Of a stretch of 64,000 bases of DNA, positions 19,465 to 27,988 are shown piece by piece. This stretch comes from Nitrospinaceae bacterium. Lineage in GTDB: Bacteria; Nitrospinota; Nitrospinia; Nitrospinales; Nitrospinaceae. A model generated the notes under the pieces. It worked only from the letters and a program-made list of their open reading frames with translations, was not told the DNA's origin and did no database searches. Every line of letters begins with the position of its first letter. Position 1 is the first letter of the stretch. The stretch is from contig JANQEK010000029.1 of the NCBI GenBank assembly GCA_028278405.1, positions 43,482 through 107,481 of the forward strand, in the 5' to 3' direction. A program made the translations under genes and the position numbers.

Positions 19465-20184
19465 ATGCAGGAATTTTTAAAAAAGCCGGGATTTATGGTT
19501 CAATCGGGAACCATGGGAGCGGACCTGAGTTATCTCCTCGCCGTGGTCTTCACGGTCCTCTTCCTGGTCGCTTGGTGGATGGCCAAAAAGGGACAGGGAA
19601 CCCGACACCACAAGCTCATCTTTGTTTCCATGGTCTCCATGGTGGTGTATTTCGTGGCCTACTACTACGCCCGGTCCCTGGGGGTCCTTTCTCTCGAAGG
19701 CAAAGAGGGTTTCGGCGGTCCCCCGGAAGTTTACGATTCGATTTTCCTCCCGATTCTTACCACCCATCTCGTCCTGGTCACATTGGGACTGATTCTGACG
19801 CCCTACATGATTGTTGAGGGATTCCGCGCCTGCAACAAAGTTAACAACGACTATGTGCTCCGGTCCGGGGAATTGAAAGCCGACCCGAAAAAATTTATCC
19901 GGATCTGGCTGTGGATATTGGGATTGTGGCTGTTGATGGAGGTCTACTGCCTGGCCATGGGCAAATCGGGTGCTGCACAACTGGCTTATTTTCTTATATT
20001 TACGACCATTGCATTGGTTGTCGGGCTGGAAAAACTGATCGAGAGATGGCTTCCGGACGGTGCCCGGCGACACCGGATTTTAGGACGAGGAACCATGGTC
20101 CTATTCGCACTGATCCTGGTTACCAGTACCGCGACCTATCTCATGCTGTATGTGATTTACCCGCTGAAGTCCGCGGCGGGCTGA
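19465..20184 (+). CDS. DUF420 multi-pass membrane protein
   Basis: A 239-residue protein with six to seven hydrophobic helices and the DUF420 pattern RHHKLIF ... FVAYYYARSLG ... ILTTHLVLVTLGLILTPYMI, including the conserved histidines. DUF420 (CtaM-like) proteins are often encoded near haem-copper oxidase or cytochrome biogenesis genes and some are needed for oxidase assembly. No oxidase subunit is recognisable here, but several tiny membrane proteins follow, which could be oxidase accessory subunits. Alternative starts exist at residues 11 and 17. Confidence 0.75.
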   Translation: MQEFLKKPGFMVQSGTMGADLSYLLAVVFTVLFLVAWWMAKKGQGTRHHKLIFVSMVSMVVYFVAYYYARSLGVLSLEGKEGFGGPPEVYDSIFLPILTTHLVLVTLGLILTPYMIVEGFRACNKVNNDYVLRSGELKADPKKFIRIWLWILGLWLLMEVYCLAMGKSGAAQLAYFLIFTTIALVVGLEKLIERWLPDGARRHRILGRGTMVLFALILVTSTATYLMLYVIYPLKSAAG

Positions 20185-20295
20185 TCGGGGGATCCTGGAA
20201 AGGCTTATAACTTAGGGAGTTTCAGGGATTTTTCGGGCAAAAGAAGGATTTTTTTACCCTTGACTTAAATAAACAATGTGGTAGATTGTGCCCGT

Positions 20296-20403
20296 TTAAA
20301 TGACTTCAAAGTACATCAGCAACAGGTAGGCGGCGGTCAACACGTTGACCCCCAAACCGATCAGAACAATCGTATCGAAAATTTTACCGTCTTTACTGGC
20401 CAT
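20296..20403 (-). CDS. Tiny membrane protein (35 aa)
   Basis: ORF MASKDGKIFDTIVLIGLGVN ... YFEVI. It has one clean transmembrane helix (about 11-32), and a GAGGAC ribosome site stands directly before the ATG. It is transcribed opposite to its neighbours. Similar in size to single-helix subunits of respiratory complexes; no family is recognised. Confidence 0.6.
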   Translation of the reverse strand: MASKDGKIFDTIVLIGLGVNVLTAAYLLLMYFEVI

Positions 20404-20513
20404 GAGGTCCTCGATAAATTAACAAACGGGAAAGTTAAGTTAGCATTCCGTCTTTTATACTGTCAAGGGTAAAACAGTTTACTCACTTAAACAATTAGAA
20501 AAGGAAAACCCGA

Positions 20514-20618
20514 ATGGATTTACAAAAATTTAAAGAAAAGTCCGGACCCTGGATTTATCTTGCGACCGTAGTCTTCTGTCTTTGGTTTTTCTACTGGTTC
20601 GCATCCGTTTGGCGCTAA
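20514..20618 (+). CDS. Tiny membrane protein (34 aa)
   Basis: ORF MDLQKFKEKSGPWIYLATVV ... FASVWR. It has one aromatic-rich transmembrane helix (WIYLATVVFCLWFFYWF). An AAAAGGAAAA ribosome site lies before the ATG. The next gene (20667) follows 48 bases later on the same strand, so both are probably one transcript. Confidence 0.6.
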   Translation: MDLQKFKEKSGPWIYLATVVFCLWFFYWFASVWR

Positions 20619-20666
20619 AGGGTCTGCTCCAAATTTTTTAACCTAGAGAGGGGAGATAGAAATTTC

Positions 20667-20846
20667 ATGTCTGAAATTCAAGATGAAACTAGACCATTTA
20701 TAACCGCGAAATCCATTACTCATTTCATCATCGCTTTGATCGTAATGTTCGGTTATTATTTCCTGATTGACTGGGCTCTCATGAAAGTCCAAGGCTTGGA
20801 CTTCTTCTACCTGTGGTCCACAGGCGGTGGTGGCGGAGGCCATTAA
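20667..20846 (+). CDS. Small membrane protein with Gly-rich tail (59 aa)
   Basis: ORF MSEIQDETRPFITAKSITHF ... ending STGGGGGGH. It has one long transmembrane helix (about 18-38) followed by an amphipathic part and a run of six Gly and a His at the C-terminus. A GAGGGGAG ribosome site lies upstream and a strong terminator follows. The function is unknown; its partner is probably the 34-residue protein just before it. Confidence 0.65.
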   Translation: MSEIQDETRPFITAKSITHFIIALIVMFGYYFLIDWALMKVQGLDFFYLWSTGGGGGGH

Positions 20847-20874
20847 TCGGGTTTGATCTTTTCTTATCGTATTC

Positions 20875-20910
20875 AAAAAGATGGCAGGTCCATGGCTTGC
20901 CATCTTTTTT
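20875..20910. terminator. Rho-independent terminator
   Basis: A 12-bp stem (AAAAAGATGGCA with TGCCATCTTTTT) around an 11-nt loop, with T runs on both strands. It ends the small membrane protein operon. Confidence 0.85.
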
Positions 20911-20931
20911 AATGCCTTTTACTAAAGTCCT

Positions 20932-21597
20932 GTGTCTTCCTCCAACATACCTTCGGATGCCCGGTCCCGCGCTTTCAGGGGAACCCCGGGGTGTCGTGTC
21001 TATCTCTTTCGTCACGGCGAAACCGCTAATGCACATCAAATCTGTATGAACGGTCATTTCGACGTTGCCTTGTCGGATACCGGCCTGGAACAGGCGCGCC
21101 AATTGGCCCAGGCGCTTCAAGATCAACCCATCCGAGCCGTTTACTCCAGCGACCTGCAGCGGTCTTATCAGGGAGCCCGCCTGATCGCCGAGCATCACGA
21201 ATTAGAACCTGTCGCTTTTCCCGAGCTGCGTGAATTGTCTTTCGGAGAATGGGAAGGTAAAACCCTGACGGAACTCAGTGAACAATTCCCCGGCGAAATG
21301 GACAAACGCCTTAAACAAACCGAGTTGTTCCGTGCCGACGGCGGGGAAACTTTCCAGGAACTGCACGACCGGGTGATCCCAAAATTTCTGGAGATCACCG
21401 GCAACCACCCCAACGATACGATTGCCGTTGTCTGTCACGGCGGAGTCAACCGGGCTATTCTGGCCCATTTGCTCGGATTTCCCATCTCCAACCTGTTTCG
21501 TATTAGCCAGCACTATGCCGCCGTCAACATTATCCAGTTCTATGAAGACCAGGTGATGGTGGAACTGCTCAACGGTTCCTGGCAACAGATCACTTGA
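20932..21597 (+). CDS. Histidine phosphatase family protein (phosphoglycerate-mutase-like)
   Basis: A 221-residue branch-1 histidine phosphatase. Catalytic features: LFRHGETA (phospho-His in RHG), the second Arg in SSDLQRSYQGA, Glu in FGEWEGKT, and the second His in VVCHGGVNRA. Family members include cofactor-dependent and -independent phosphoglycerate mutases, CobC/alpha-ribazole phosphatase and broad phosphatases; the size and FGEWEGKT suit a CobC/GpmB-type phosphatase. The start is a GTG at 20932; no ATG lies before the RHG motif. It is followed 13 bases later by an ABC ATPase gene. Confidence 0.85.
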   Translation: MSSSNIPSDARSRAFRGTPGCRVYLFRHGETANAHQICMNGHFDVALSDTGLEQARQLAQALQDQPIRAVYSSDLQRSYQGARLIAEHHELEPVAFPELRELSFGEWEGKTLTELSEQFPGEMDKRLKQTELFRADGGETFQELHDRVIPKFLEITGNHPNDTIAVVCHGGVNRAILAHLLGFPISNLFRISQHYAAVNIIQFYEDQVMVELLNGSWQQIT

Positions 21598-21610
21598 TCC
21601 GGACACAACC

Positions 21611-22390
21611 ATGAGCGCTTTTCTGGTTCAAATTAAAAATGCCACCGTTTATTTGAAAGATACTCCGGTATTGAAATCCATCGACTGGACCGTTCGGTCC
21701 GGCGAACACTGGGCATTGGTCGGCAACAACGGCTCCGGCAAAACCACTCTATTGAAACTCATTTTCGGGGAACTGCTGCCCATCGATGGGGGTACAGTCC
21801 ACTGGTTCAACAGCCGGACCTGGAACGGACTGGCGGACATCCGCGAACAAGTCGGTTATGTCTCTGCCGAGTATCAGGAAAACTACGACCGGAATGTCAC
21901 CGGTCTGGAAGTGGTGGAATCCGGTTTCTTTGCCAGCATCGGACTCTGGCAGAAAGTCAACGCCCGGCAGAAACAGCGTGCCGAGGAGTGCATGCACCTT
22001 TTGGAGATCGAATATCTGAGTCCAAAGCCGTTCCGCAGCATGTCTTACGGTGAAGCCCGCCGGGTTCTATTGGCGCGGGCACTGGTCCACCGCCCCACCT
22101 TGCTGGTGCTCGATGAACCCTGCGCCGGACTCGATATTCCGACGCGCGAGCGCTTCCTGGAGACGCTACAAAAACTGGCGCGGAAAACCCAAATAATTTA
22201 CGTCACACACCACATCGAGGAAATCCTCCCCGCTATCACCCACATTCTTTACCTCAAGGACGGAGCCATCTTCCGTCAGGGGAACAAAGATTCGATGCTA
22301 CAAGATGAAATCCTGTCCCAGGCGCTGGGGTATCCCTTGACGCTCCATAAAAACAATGGCCGCTACTGGGCAGAGTACCTCCGCAGGTAA
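21611..22390 (+). CDS. ABC-type ATPase, ModF-like
   Basis: A 259-residue single ABC domain: Walker A GNNGSGKTTLLK (about 38-49), Q-loop region YVSAEYQENYD, an unusual signature SMSYGEARRVLLARAL in place of LSGGQ, Walker B LLVLDEPCAGLD, and switch His in YVTHHIEE. The weakened signature and the lack of any permease gene nearby resemble ModF/YlmA-type ATPases rather than a classical importer. Its role is therefore uncertain. Confidence 0.82.
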   Translation: MSAFLVQIKNATVYLKDTPVLKSIDWTVRSGEHWALVGNNGSGKTTLLKLIFGELLPIDGGTVHWFNSRTWNGLADIREQVGYVSAEYQENYDRNVTGLEVVESGFFASIGLWQKVNARQKQRAEECMHLLEIEYLSPKPFRSMSYGEARRVLLARALVHRPTLLVLDEPCAGLDIPTRERFLETLQKLARKTQIIYVTHHIEEILPAITHILYLKDGAIFRQGNKDSMLQDEILSQALGYPLTLHKNNGRYWAEYLRR

Positions 22391-22448
22391 TTTTTAACCC
22401 TGAAATGCGAAAACAACTTGGCAATCACAATATTCCGCCTATGCCAGA

Positions 22449-22469
22449 TTGGGTCCAGCGTCACGCTGG
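22449..22469. repeat. Short palindromic repeat, copy 1
   Basis: The 21-base sequence contains the perfect palindrome CCAGCGT-C-ACGCTGG and occurs again exactly at 24784-24804. Both copies lie in or next to intergenic space. Confidence 0.6.
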
Positions 22470-22543
22470 ACGGGTTGCCAAGGGAAGTGGGATGGTATAA
22501 AATTCCCTCGCTCTTATAAAACTGCCATTCCTGCGAGGCCGCC

Positions 22544-23110
22544 GTGAGGTTTTGGATTGCCCTAATGATTATGATCGTGCTGGCCCCCGTTCCCGGATTA
22601 CGGGCAGACGAAGCGCTGGACTGGTATCTCAAAGGGAACGAGCTCAGCCGACAGGGACAGTTCGAACAGGCGGTGGAGGCGTACCATCGGGCTATCCAGA
22701 TCAATCCCGACGCCACGGGACCGTTTTATAATCTGGGCCTGGCTTATAAACATCTGAAGCAGTACGAACACGCTTCGGCAGCCTTTGAAAGTGCGCTTCG
22801 GTTAGAGCCGAATAATTTGAACATCCGCCTCAACCTCGGCAACGTCTACAACCGGATGGAGCGGTGGGAGCAGGCTATCAACCATCTCAACCGGGTGGTG
22901 CATCGAAGTAAGGACAATGCCGAAGCGCACGGCAACCTGGGATGGGCGTACCTGAATTACTCAAAGGGGCCGCAGTTCAAAATGCTGGTGATCCTGAATC
23001 TGCAAAAAGCCGTCGATCTGTTTGAAGCGCAAAACATGCCGGAAGCGGCAGAGGCCACCCGCAAAACTCTGGAAGAAGCCCGAAAAAAATTCGGTTATAA
23101 AGATCGTTAA
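22544..23110 (+). CDS. Exported TPR protein
   Basis: A 188-residue protein starting at GTG with a signal peptide (MRFWIALMIMIVLAPVPGLRA). The mature part consists of about four TPR units (ALDWYLKGNELSRQGQFEQA, PFYNLGLAYKHLKQYEHA, IRLNLGNVYNRMERWEQA, AHGNLGWAYLNYSKG). TPR domains mediate protein contacts; the partner is unknown. The Nfu-N gene follows on the same strand. Confidence 0.8.
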   Translation: MRFWIALMIMIVLAPVPGLRADEALDWYLKGNELSRQGQFEQAVEAYHRAIQINPDATGPFYNLGLAYKHLKQYEHASAAFESALRLEPNNLNIRLNLGNVYNRMERWEQAINHLNRVVHRSKDNAEAHGNLGWAYLNYSKGPQFKMLVILNLQKAVDLFEAQNMPEAAEATRKTLEEARKKFGYKDR

Positions 23111-23150
23111 TCAAATGTCAGACAGCATACTTATTGAAAGAGGAAACCCT

Positions 23151-23420
23151 ATGTCCGTATCAGTCACCGTGGAACCCACCCGCAATGAAAATACCGTTGT
23201 ATTCAAACTAGACAAAGCGCTCATTCCTCCTGGAACAGGCAATTCGTACCCTAACCCCGAAACCGCCCAAAGCGACCCTCTCGCCAAGGCGTTGTTTGAA
23301 ATTCGTGGAGTCTCCAGTGTCTGGGTCCTCGGCAACGAGGTGCACGTGACCAAGGAAGACCAAGTCACCTGGGGAGCCATCAAAAGTAAAGTGGTGGAAA
23401 CGATCCGGCAGAACGCCTAA
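23151..23420 (+). CDS. Nfu/NifU N-terminal domain protein
   Basis: An 89-residue protein matching the stand-alone Nfu N-terminal domain (PTRNENTVVFKLDKALI ... DPLAKALFEIRGVSSVWVLGNEVHVTKE ... W). It lacks the C-terminal Cys-x-x-Cys Fe-S scaffold domain, so it is probably an accessory in Fe-S cluster delivery, not a scaffold. The start at 23151 is favoured by AGAGGA seven bases upstream, over an ATG at 23115. Its last 4 bases overlap the end of the convergent M18 peptidase gene. Confidence 0.82.
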   Translation: MSVSVTVEPTRNENTVVFKLDKALIPPGTGNSYPNPETAQSDPLAKALFEIRGVSSVWVLGNEVHVTKEDQVTWGAIKSKVVETIRQNA

Positions 23421-24739
23421 CCCTTCTTCGCGTTAAAATATTCCTTGAAAACCTGAATCAGATCGCCGTGGTCCTGCGACCCGGCCATCTCGCGGATCGA
23501 ATGCATGGAGAGCATGGGATTGCCCACGTCGACGGTGCGGATGCCGAGATTGGCGGCGGTAATCGGCCCGATGGTGCTACCACACGCGAGATCGGAACGC
23601 ATCACGAACTTCTGCACGTTCACTCCGGCGCGTCGGCACAGCAATTCGAAATGTGCGCTCGACACGCCCTCTGTGGCGTACCTCTGCCCAGCGTTGGTTT
23701 TAATCACCGGCCCGGCATTGATCAACGGCATGTGCTGGCCTTCGTGCTTGTCAGCATAGTTGGGATGCACCGCGTGCGCCATATCTGCGGAGATAAAAAC
23801 CGATCGGGCCACAGCACGCATCAGCGCCTCGCGCGGATTTTCAGAGTCCATCACCATCCGCTCCAGCGCATCCTTCAAAAACGGCGACCCACCGCCCTGC
23901 GCGGTCTCGCTCCCGATCTCTTCATGATCATAAAACGCCAGCACCCGCGTGGCACTGTCTTGTTTGGATGCTTCCAGCAATGCCACCGTCGCCGCGTGGC
24001 AGGAGGCCAAGTTGTCGAGCCGTGGTGCATACAGAAACTCGTCATTCGGGCCGGCAAATGAAGAAGACTGCACATCGTACAACGCCAGATCGAGGCTGAC
24101 GATCTCCTCCGCCCTGCACTTCAACTCGCGGGCCACCAGCGCCTTCAACGCTTTTTCTGAAGAAAGATTTTTTTGAGCCATTTGCAGAATCGGAGGCAGA
24201 TGGGTCTGCTTGTTGAGCTTGAGTCCCTTCTCGTTGACCTCGCGGTTAAGATGAATGGCCAACTGCGGAATGCGAAGCAAAGGCTTTTCAATTTTAAGGA
24301 GACGCGATACCGGTTGCCCCTTTTTCGATTTCAGTACCACTCGTCCTGCCAACGACAGGTCCCGGTCGGTCCACGTTGTCAACAACACCCCACCATACAC
24401 TTCGACACCCAACTGCATGTAACCGGATTGCTCGTAAGCCGGGTTGGGTTTGAGGCGCAGGTTCGGGCTGTCTGTATGCGCACCGATGATCTTGAATCCA
24501 GTCGATTCCGCCGGCTTCGTTCCCACGACAAACGCCATAAGGGACGAATCGTTGCGCGTTACATAGTACCGCCCGCCCTTTTTCAGGTTCCAGGCATCGG
24601 ACTCCTGCAATGCGTCAAAACCTTTGGCTTTCAGGAGAGCGGCCAGTTCGCGCGTCGCGTGAAACGGCGTCGGGCTGGCATCAATCAATTCCAGTAAGGA
24701 CTCGGCGTATTTCCGATAAGTTTTCGCGTTACGTTTCAC
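23417..24739 (-). CDS. M18 family aminopeptidase
   Basis: A zinc aminopeptidase of the aspartyl aminopeptidase type. Motifs: IDASPTPFHA near the start, metal ligands in IGAHTDSP, the catalytic Glu pair in FYDHEEIGSETAQGG, Asp in ADMAHAVHPNY and the C-terminal His in GSTIGP ... MHSIREM. It releases N-terminal acidic residues from peptides in the cytosol. The reading frame stays open upstream to 24799, but that part runs through the palindromic repeat; the GTG at 24739 gives a normal M18 N-terminus (about 440 residues). Confidence 0.85.
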   Translation of the reverse strand: MKRNAKTYRKYAESLLELIDASPTPFHATRELAALLKAKGFDALQESDAWNLKKGGRYYVTRNDSSLMAFVVGTKPAESTGFKIIGAHTDSPNLRLKPNPAYEQSGYMQLGVEVYGGVLLTTWTDRDLSLAGRVVLKSKKGQPVSRLLKIEKPLLRIPQLAIHLNREVNEKGLKLNKQTHLPPILQMAQKNLSSEKALKALVARELKCRAEEIVSLDLALYDVQSSSFAGPNDEFLYAPRLDNLASCHAATVALLEASKQDSATRVLAFYDHEEIGSETAQGGGSPFLKDALERMVMDSENPREALMRAVARSVFISADMAHAVHPNYADKHEGQHMPLINAGPVIKTNAGQRYATEGVSSAHFELLCRRAGVNVQKFVMRSDLACGSTIGPITAANLGIRTVDVGNPMLSMHSIREMAGSQDHGDLIQVFKEYFNAKKG

Positions 24740-24783
24740 AAATATATTAACCACATATAACGCGGCGAATCGCCGTTGGTAAT

Positions 24784-24804
24784 TTGGGTCCAGCGTCACG
24801 CTGG
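24784..24804. repeat. Short palindromic repeat, copy 2
   Basis: Exact second copy of the 21-base element at 22449-22469. It lies upstream of the M18 gene start. Confidence 0.6.
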
Positions 24805-25005
24805 TCCATTCCCCAACAGGGGAGTCGCATGATATATCGGGTCATGAAATTTCCCAACCGAATTTTGGCTGTTCAACGCCAAATCGCCCGCTTTACCGTA
24901 AGTTGTGTGGCGGCAGGGCGGCAAAGAGCTCTTATTTTATACGGATTTAACAAATCGGGACCTCCTCCGCGATTCAGCCAGCCTTTTCCAGAAGGCACAA
25001 TTTTC

Positions 25006-25033
25006 TTGTCCTCATTCGCGACATTGCTACAAT
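25006..25033 (+). promoter_or_regulatory. Probable sigma-70 promoter
   Basis: TTGTCC, 16 bases, TACAAT, ending 54 bases before the ATG at 25088. Confidence 0.5.
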
Positions 25034-25087
25034 AAACTAGTCTTTGCCTTGAAAATCTGGACCAATCCTATTATTGGATTACGTGTT

Positions 25088-25393
25088 ATGGGCGAACTGA
25101 TCAAAGCGGCATTCGGGACAAAAGTGACGCCGAAACTGCGACACTACGATCCCAACAATACCAGCCGGGACTACCAGGCGGAAATCTTCAGCGAGCTGTA
25201 CCCGAACTTTCCCCAATACAAACAGCATGTCGCCGCGTTCGTCGAGCGCAACTACTGCACCATGATTAATGACGAAGACCACCCCACCCCGCAGGACGTG
25301 TTACAATTCCTGAAACCGGATGAAGTGATCCGCCTTAACGAGTGGATCCTCACCCGCGGCTCCAACCTGCATCAATCCATCAGCAAAGGCTGA
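25088..25393 (+). CDS. Small cytosolic protein, unknown
   Basis: A 101-residue protein starting MGELIKAAFGTKVTPKLRHY. It is acidic/basic mixed and helical with no signal peptide. RNYCTMINDEDHPTPQDVLQ contains its only Cys. The start at 25088 fits the upstream promoter; an open frame extends further upstream without a ribosome site. No family is recognised. Confidence 0.6.
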   Translation: MGELIKAAFGTKVTPKLRHYDPNNTSRDYQAEIFSELYPNFPQYKQHVAAFVERNYCTMINDEDHPTPQDVLQFLKPDEVIRLNEWILTRGSNLHQSISKG

Positions 25394-25492
25394 GCCCTTT
25401 CTCTTTTTCTAAAGACACAGCCATCTTATAATTCATCTCTTCCTTAATAAGGAAGGGAAATCAGCACCAGTGCTTCGCCGGAAGGACAACAC

Positions 25493-25771
25493 ATGGCCGA
25501 TTGGCATCTTTATATGATCCGCGTGAAGAACGGTAGTCTGTACACCGGCATCGCGACAGACGTCGACCGTCGCTTTGCCGAGCACGTGGAGGGAGGAAAG
25601 AAAGGATCAAAGTACCTGCGCGGCAGGGGTCCGCTCAAACTCGTGTTCCGAAAAAAAATCGGCACACGCTCCCAGGCCTCCAAAGCCGAAGCCCAAGTCA
25701 AAAAACTTCCCAAATCTGCAAAAGAACAACTGGCGAGAAGAAAAGTAAAACTAGATACTTTCCTCATCTAG
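25493..25771 (+). CDS. GIY-YIG nuclease family protein (UPF0213/YhbQ-like)
   Basis: A 92-residue single GIY-YIG domain. The signature appears as LYMIRVKNGSLYTGIATD, with the catalytic Arg in DRRFAEH and the acidic residue in SKAEAQVKKL. Members of this small group are structure-selective DNA nucleases or of unknown role. The gene stands alone. Confidence 0.88.
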   Translation: MADWHLYMIRVKNGSLYTGIATDVDRRFAEHVEGGKKGSKYLRGRGPLKLVFRKKIGTRSQASKAEAQVKKLPKSAKEQLARRKVKLDTFLI

Positions 25772-25810
25772 CGATCCTCCATACACACCATAATCGGGGA
25801 GGGGTATTAA

Positions 25811-26605
25811 ATGAAAACAATCAGACTGAGAATCTCAGAGATTTTGAGACCTTCACATAAGAGCGATCCTGTGAGCAAAAGCCTTAACATTGCTATTGTA
25901 ACGTTGATCTTTTTGAATGTGATAGCCGTTATCTTGGAATCTGTTAACCGGTTCGCAGAAGCCTATTCAAGTTTTTTTAAATGGTTTGAGGTTGTCTCAG
26001 TAGTGATCTTCTCAGTTGAATATGGACTTCGCCTATGGACTTGTGTAGAAAAGCCTCAATTTGAAGGACTAAAAGGAAGGTTACGATATGTTTTTACTCC
26101 ATTGGCTTTGATCGATTTACTTTCCATTTTGCCCTTCTATTTACCCATGGTCTTTCCAGTTGACTTGAGATTCTTAAGAGTATTGCGCTTAGTCCGAGTT
26201 TTTCGCATTCTAAAATTGGACAAATTTTCTCAATCCCTTAATTTGCTAGGAAGAGTTTTGATTAATAAGAAAGAAGAACTCATCATAACTCTTTCAACTG
26301 CGATTATTTTATTAGTAGTTGTATCTAGCATTATTTACTTTATCGAGAATGACGCTCAACCTGGAGTGTTCTCAAGTATTCCGGCAGCGATGTGGTGGAG
26401 TATTGGCGCTACTACCCGATTAGGACCTGGCCCTATAAACCCAATAACGGATCTGGGAATGGTATTTGGATCAATGGTGGCAATTTTGGGTCTTGGAGTC
26501 TTTGCCTTGCCTGCAGGAATCCTTGCATCAGGACTGGTTGAGGAAATTCAGAAAAAAGAGTCCACTCCACCCACATGCCCTCATTGCAGAAAAGAATTAG
26601 CTTAA
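25811..26605 (+). CDS. Voltage-gated ion channel family protein with atypical filter
   Basis: A 264-residue six-helix channel subunit. S4 carries regularly spaced positive residues (R120, R123, R126, R129, R132, K135), so a voltage sensor is intact. The pore helix (PAAMWWSIGATT) and S6 (GSMVAILGLGVFALPAGILASG) match Kv channels closely. The selectivity filter, normally TTVGYGD, reads TTRLGPGP (201-208): a positive Arg, two prolines and one extra residue. Potassium selectivity therefore cannot be assumed. The C-terminus ends in a CPHC motif. The gene is more AT-rich than its neighbours, which hints at transfer. Confidence 0.8.
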   Translation: MKTIRLRISEILRPSHKSDPVSKSLNIAIVTLIFLNVIAVILESVNRFAEAYSSFFKWFEVVSVVIFSVEYGLRLWTCVEKPQFEGLKGRLRYVFTPLALIDLLSILPFYLPMVFPVDLRFLRVLRLVRVFRILKLDKFSQSLNLLGRVLINKKEELIITLSTAIILLVVVSSIIYFIENDAQPGVFSSIPAAMWWSIGATTRLGPGPINPITDLGMVFGSMVAILGLGVFALPAGILASGLVEEIQKKESTPPTCPHCRKELA

Positions 26606-26617
26606 AAATTTAAACAG

Positions 26618-27013
26618 TCACTTCACAGCAACGGAGATGTCGGTGACCTGAGCGGCCTGGAGGAGACCCATGACTTTGACGACGTCGCCGTAGGCGATGT
26701 CTTTGTCGGCGCGGATGATGGTTTTGACTTCCTGGGGTTTTTTGAGGTCGGCGAGGCTGACTTCCAATTGCTGGAGGCTGGTGCGGCGTCCCTTGATATA
26801 AATTTTCTTATCCTTGGTCATTTCGATCTCAAGGTTCTTGACCACTTCGTTGTCGCTGGCGGCTTTCGAGGTGGGGAGTGTAATATCCATCCGCCGCGGG
26901 AAGTCGACAAAGGCGGTCGACACCATGAAGAAAATGAGAAGCAGGAACACGACGTCGATCAGCGGCGTCAACTCCAGTGAATAGTTTTCTTCCTGTTCGC
27001 GTCTGAAATGCAT
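26618..27013 (-). CDS. exbD: ExbD/TolR family protein
   Basis: A 131-residue protein with one N-terminal transmembrane helix (LTPLIDVVFLLLIFFMVSTAF) that carries the essential Asp of the proton pathway, and a periplasmic domain ending DISVAVK. It works with the ExbB/TolQ protein encoded just upstream to transmit proton motive force to an outer-membrane process. No tonB or tolA gene lies within the window. Confidence 0.92.
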   Translation of the reverse strand: MHFRREQEENYSLELTPLIDVVFLLLIFFMVSTAFVDFPRRMDITLPTSKAASDNEVVKNLEIEMTKDKKIYIKGRRTSLQQLEVSLADLKKPQEVKTIIRADKDIAYGDVVKVMGLLQAAQVTDISVAVK

Positions 27014-27049
27014 TTTTTCAATCTAGCCCATTGTCAATGCCTTGTCCGG

Positions 27050-27823
27050 TTATGTGGGACGAGCCGCCGTCGGTTTTTCTTTACCCTTCTCGGCGCGGCG
27101 GTTGCGCATGCTTTCGAAGTTCAACTCTTCCACCAACTGCACGGATACTTCTTCCATCTCGAATACGAAACGCTCGATGCGTCCCCGGAAATAATGATAC
27201 AACGCCAGAGCCGGAATGCCGACGACGAGACCGGCCGCGGTGGTGATGAGTGCCTCCGAAATGCCGCTAGCGACGAGGCCGGGGTTACCGGTCCCGCTTT
27301 GTGAGATGACGTTGAACGCCTTGATCATGCCGAACACGGTGCCGAGGAGGCCGAGCATGGGGGTGATGTTGGCGACTGCACCCAGCACCCGCAGGTTGGA
27401 AGTGAGCAGCGACGCCTCGTGCTGACCCGCGCCCTCGATGGCGTGCTCGACTTCGTCGACCTTGCCGCCAAAGCGCAGCAGTCCTGCTTTCAGAATACGC
27501 GATAGAGAGTTGTCGTAGGATTTACACAACTGGAGACCGAGGTGAATATCCTTCCAGTTCCAATGCGCACGCACCTTTTCGAGAAAATCAGGATTGATGA
27601 TGTTTTTCCGGCGCAAAGTGTAGAAGCGTTCGATTGCGATGCCGATCATGAGAATGGAACAGAACAGGATGGGGTACATCATCGGCCCGCCCTTGTCGAT
27701 CACGGAGATAATGGTCCAACCGGCCACGGTTTTTTCATTCGCCGCCCAGGCAAAATCGGCCCCAGCGATCACCAGGAAAAAGGTCAATCCTATTGATTTT
27801 AATGGGGTTGAATATTTTTTCAT
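27050..27823 (-). CDS. exbB: MotA/TolQ/ExbB proton channel protein
   Basis: A 257-residue protein with an N-terminal signal-like segment, then three transmembrane helices. The conserved region LGAVANITPMLGLLGTVFGMI ... ALITTAAGLVVGIPALALYH is diagnostic. It is co-transcribed with exbD (36 bases between). TolQ or ExbB identity cannot be settled without the third partner. Confidence 0.92.
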   Translation of the reverse strand: MKKYSTPLKSIGLTFFLVIAGADFAWAANEKTVAGWTIISVIDKGGPMMYPILFCSILMIGIAIERFYTLRRKNIINPDFLEKVRAHWNWKDIHLGLQLCKSYDNSLSRILKAGLLRFGGKVDEVEHAIEGAGQHEASLLTSNLRVLGAVANITPMLGLLGTVFGMIKAFNVISQSGTGNPGLVASGISEALITTAAGLVVGIPALALYHYFRGRIERFVFEMEEVSVQLVEELNFESMRNRRAEKGKEKPTAARPT

Positions 27824-27988
27824 GAAGGGGTCCGGCGCTCCTGAGGGGCCCTAAACCAGCGTTAAACAATTCAAAAGGCCTTTAGCTTTATAGCACGAAC
27901 CTCGTGCGGCACACAAGGCGCAAACCCTGACTTTTGGACCTGAATAATGCTATGATAGTTTGGCTGTTATCCACCCGCAGGAAAGGTT

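Larger units (their letters stand above)
24740..25087. other. Intergenic region between divergent genes
   Basis: About 350 bases between the M18 gene (minus) and the small gene at 25088 (plus). It holds the palindromic repeat and a probable promoter at 25006-25033. Short ORFs here have no supporting features. Confidence 0.5.

Noticed and set aside
20278-20472. Plus-strand ORF of 64 codons
   Set aside because: Overlaps a better-supported minus-strand gene for a single-helix membrane protein with a good ribosome site.
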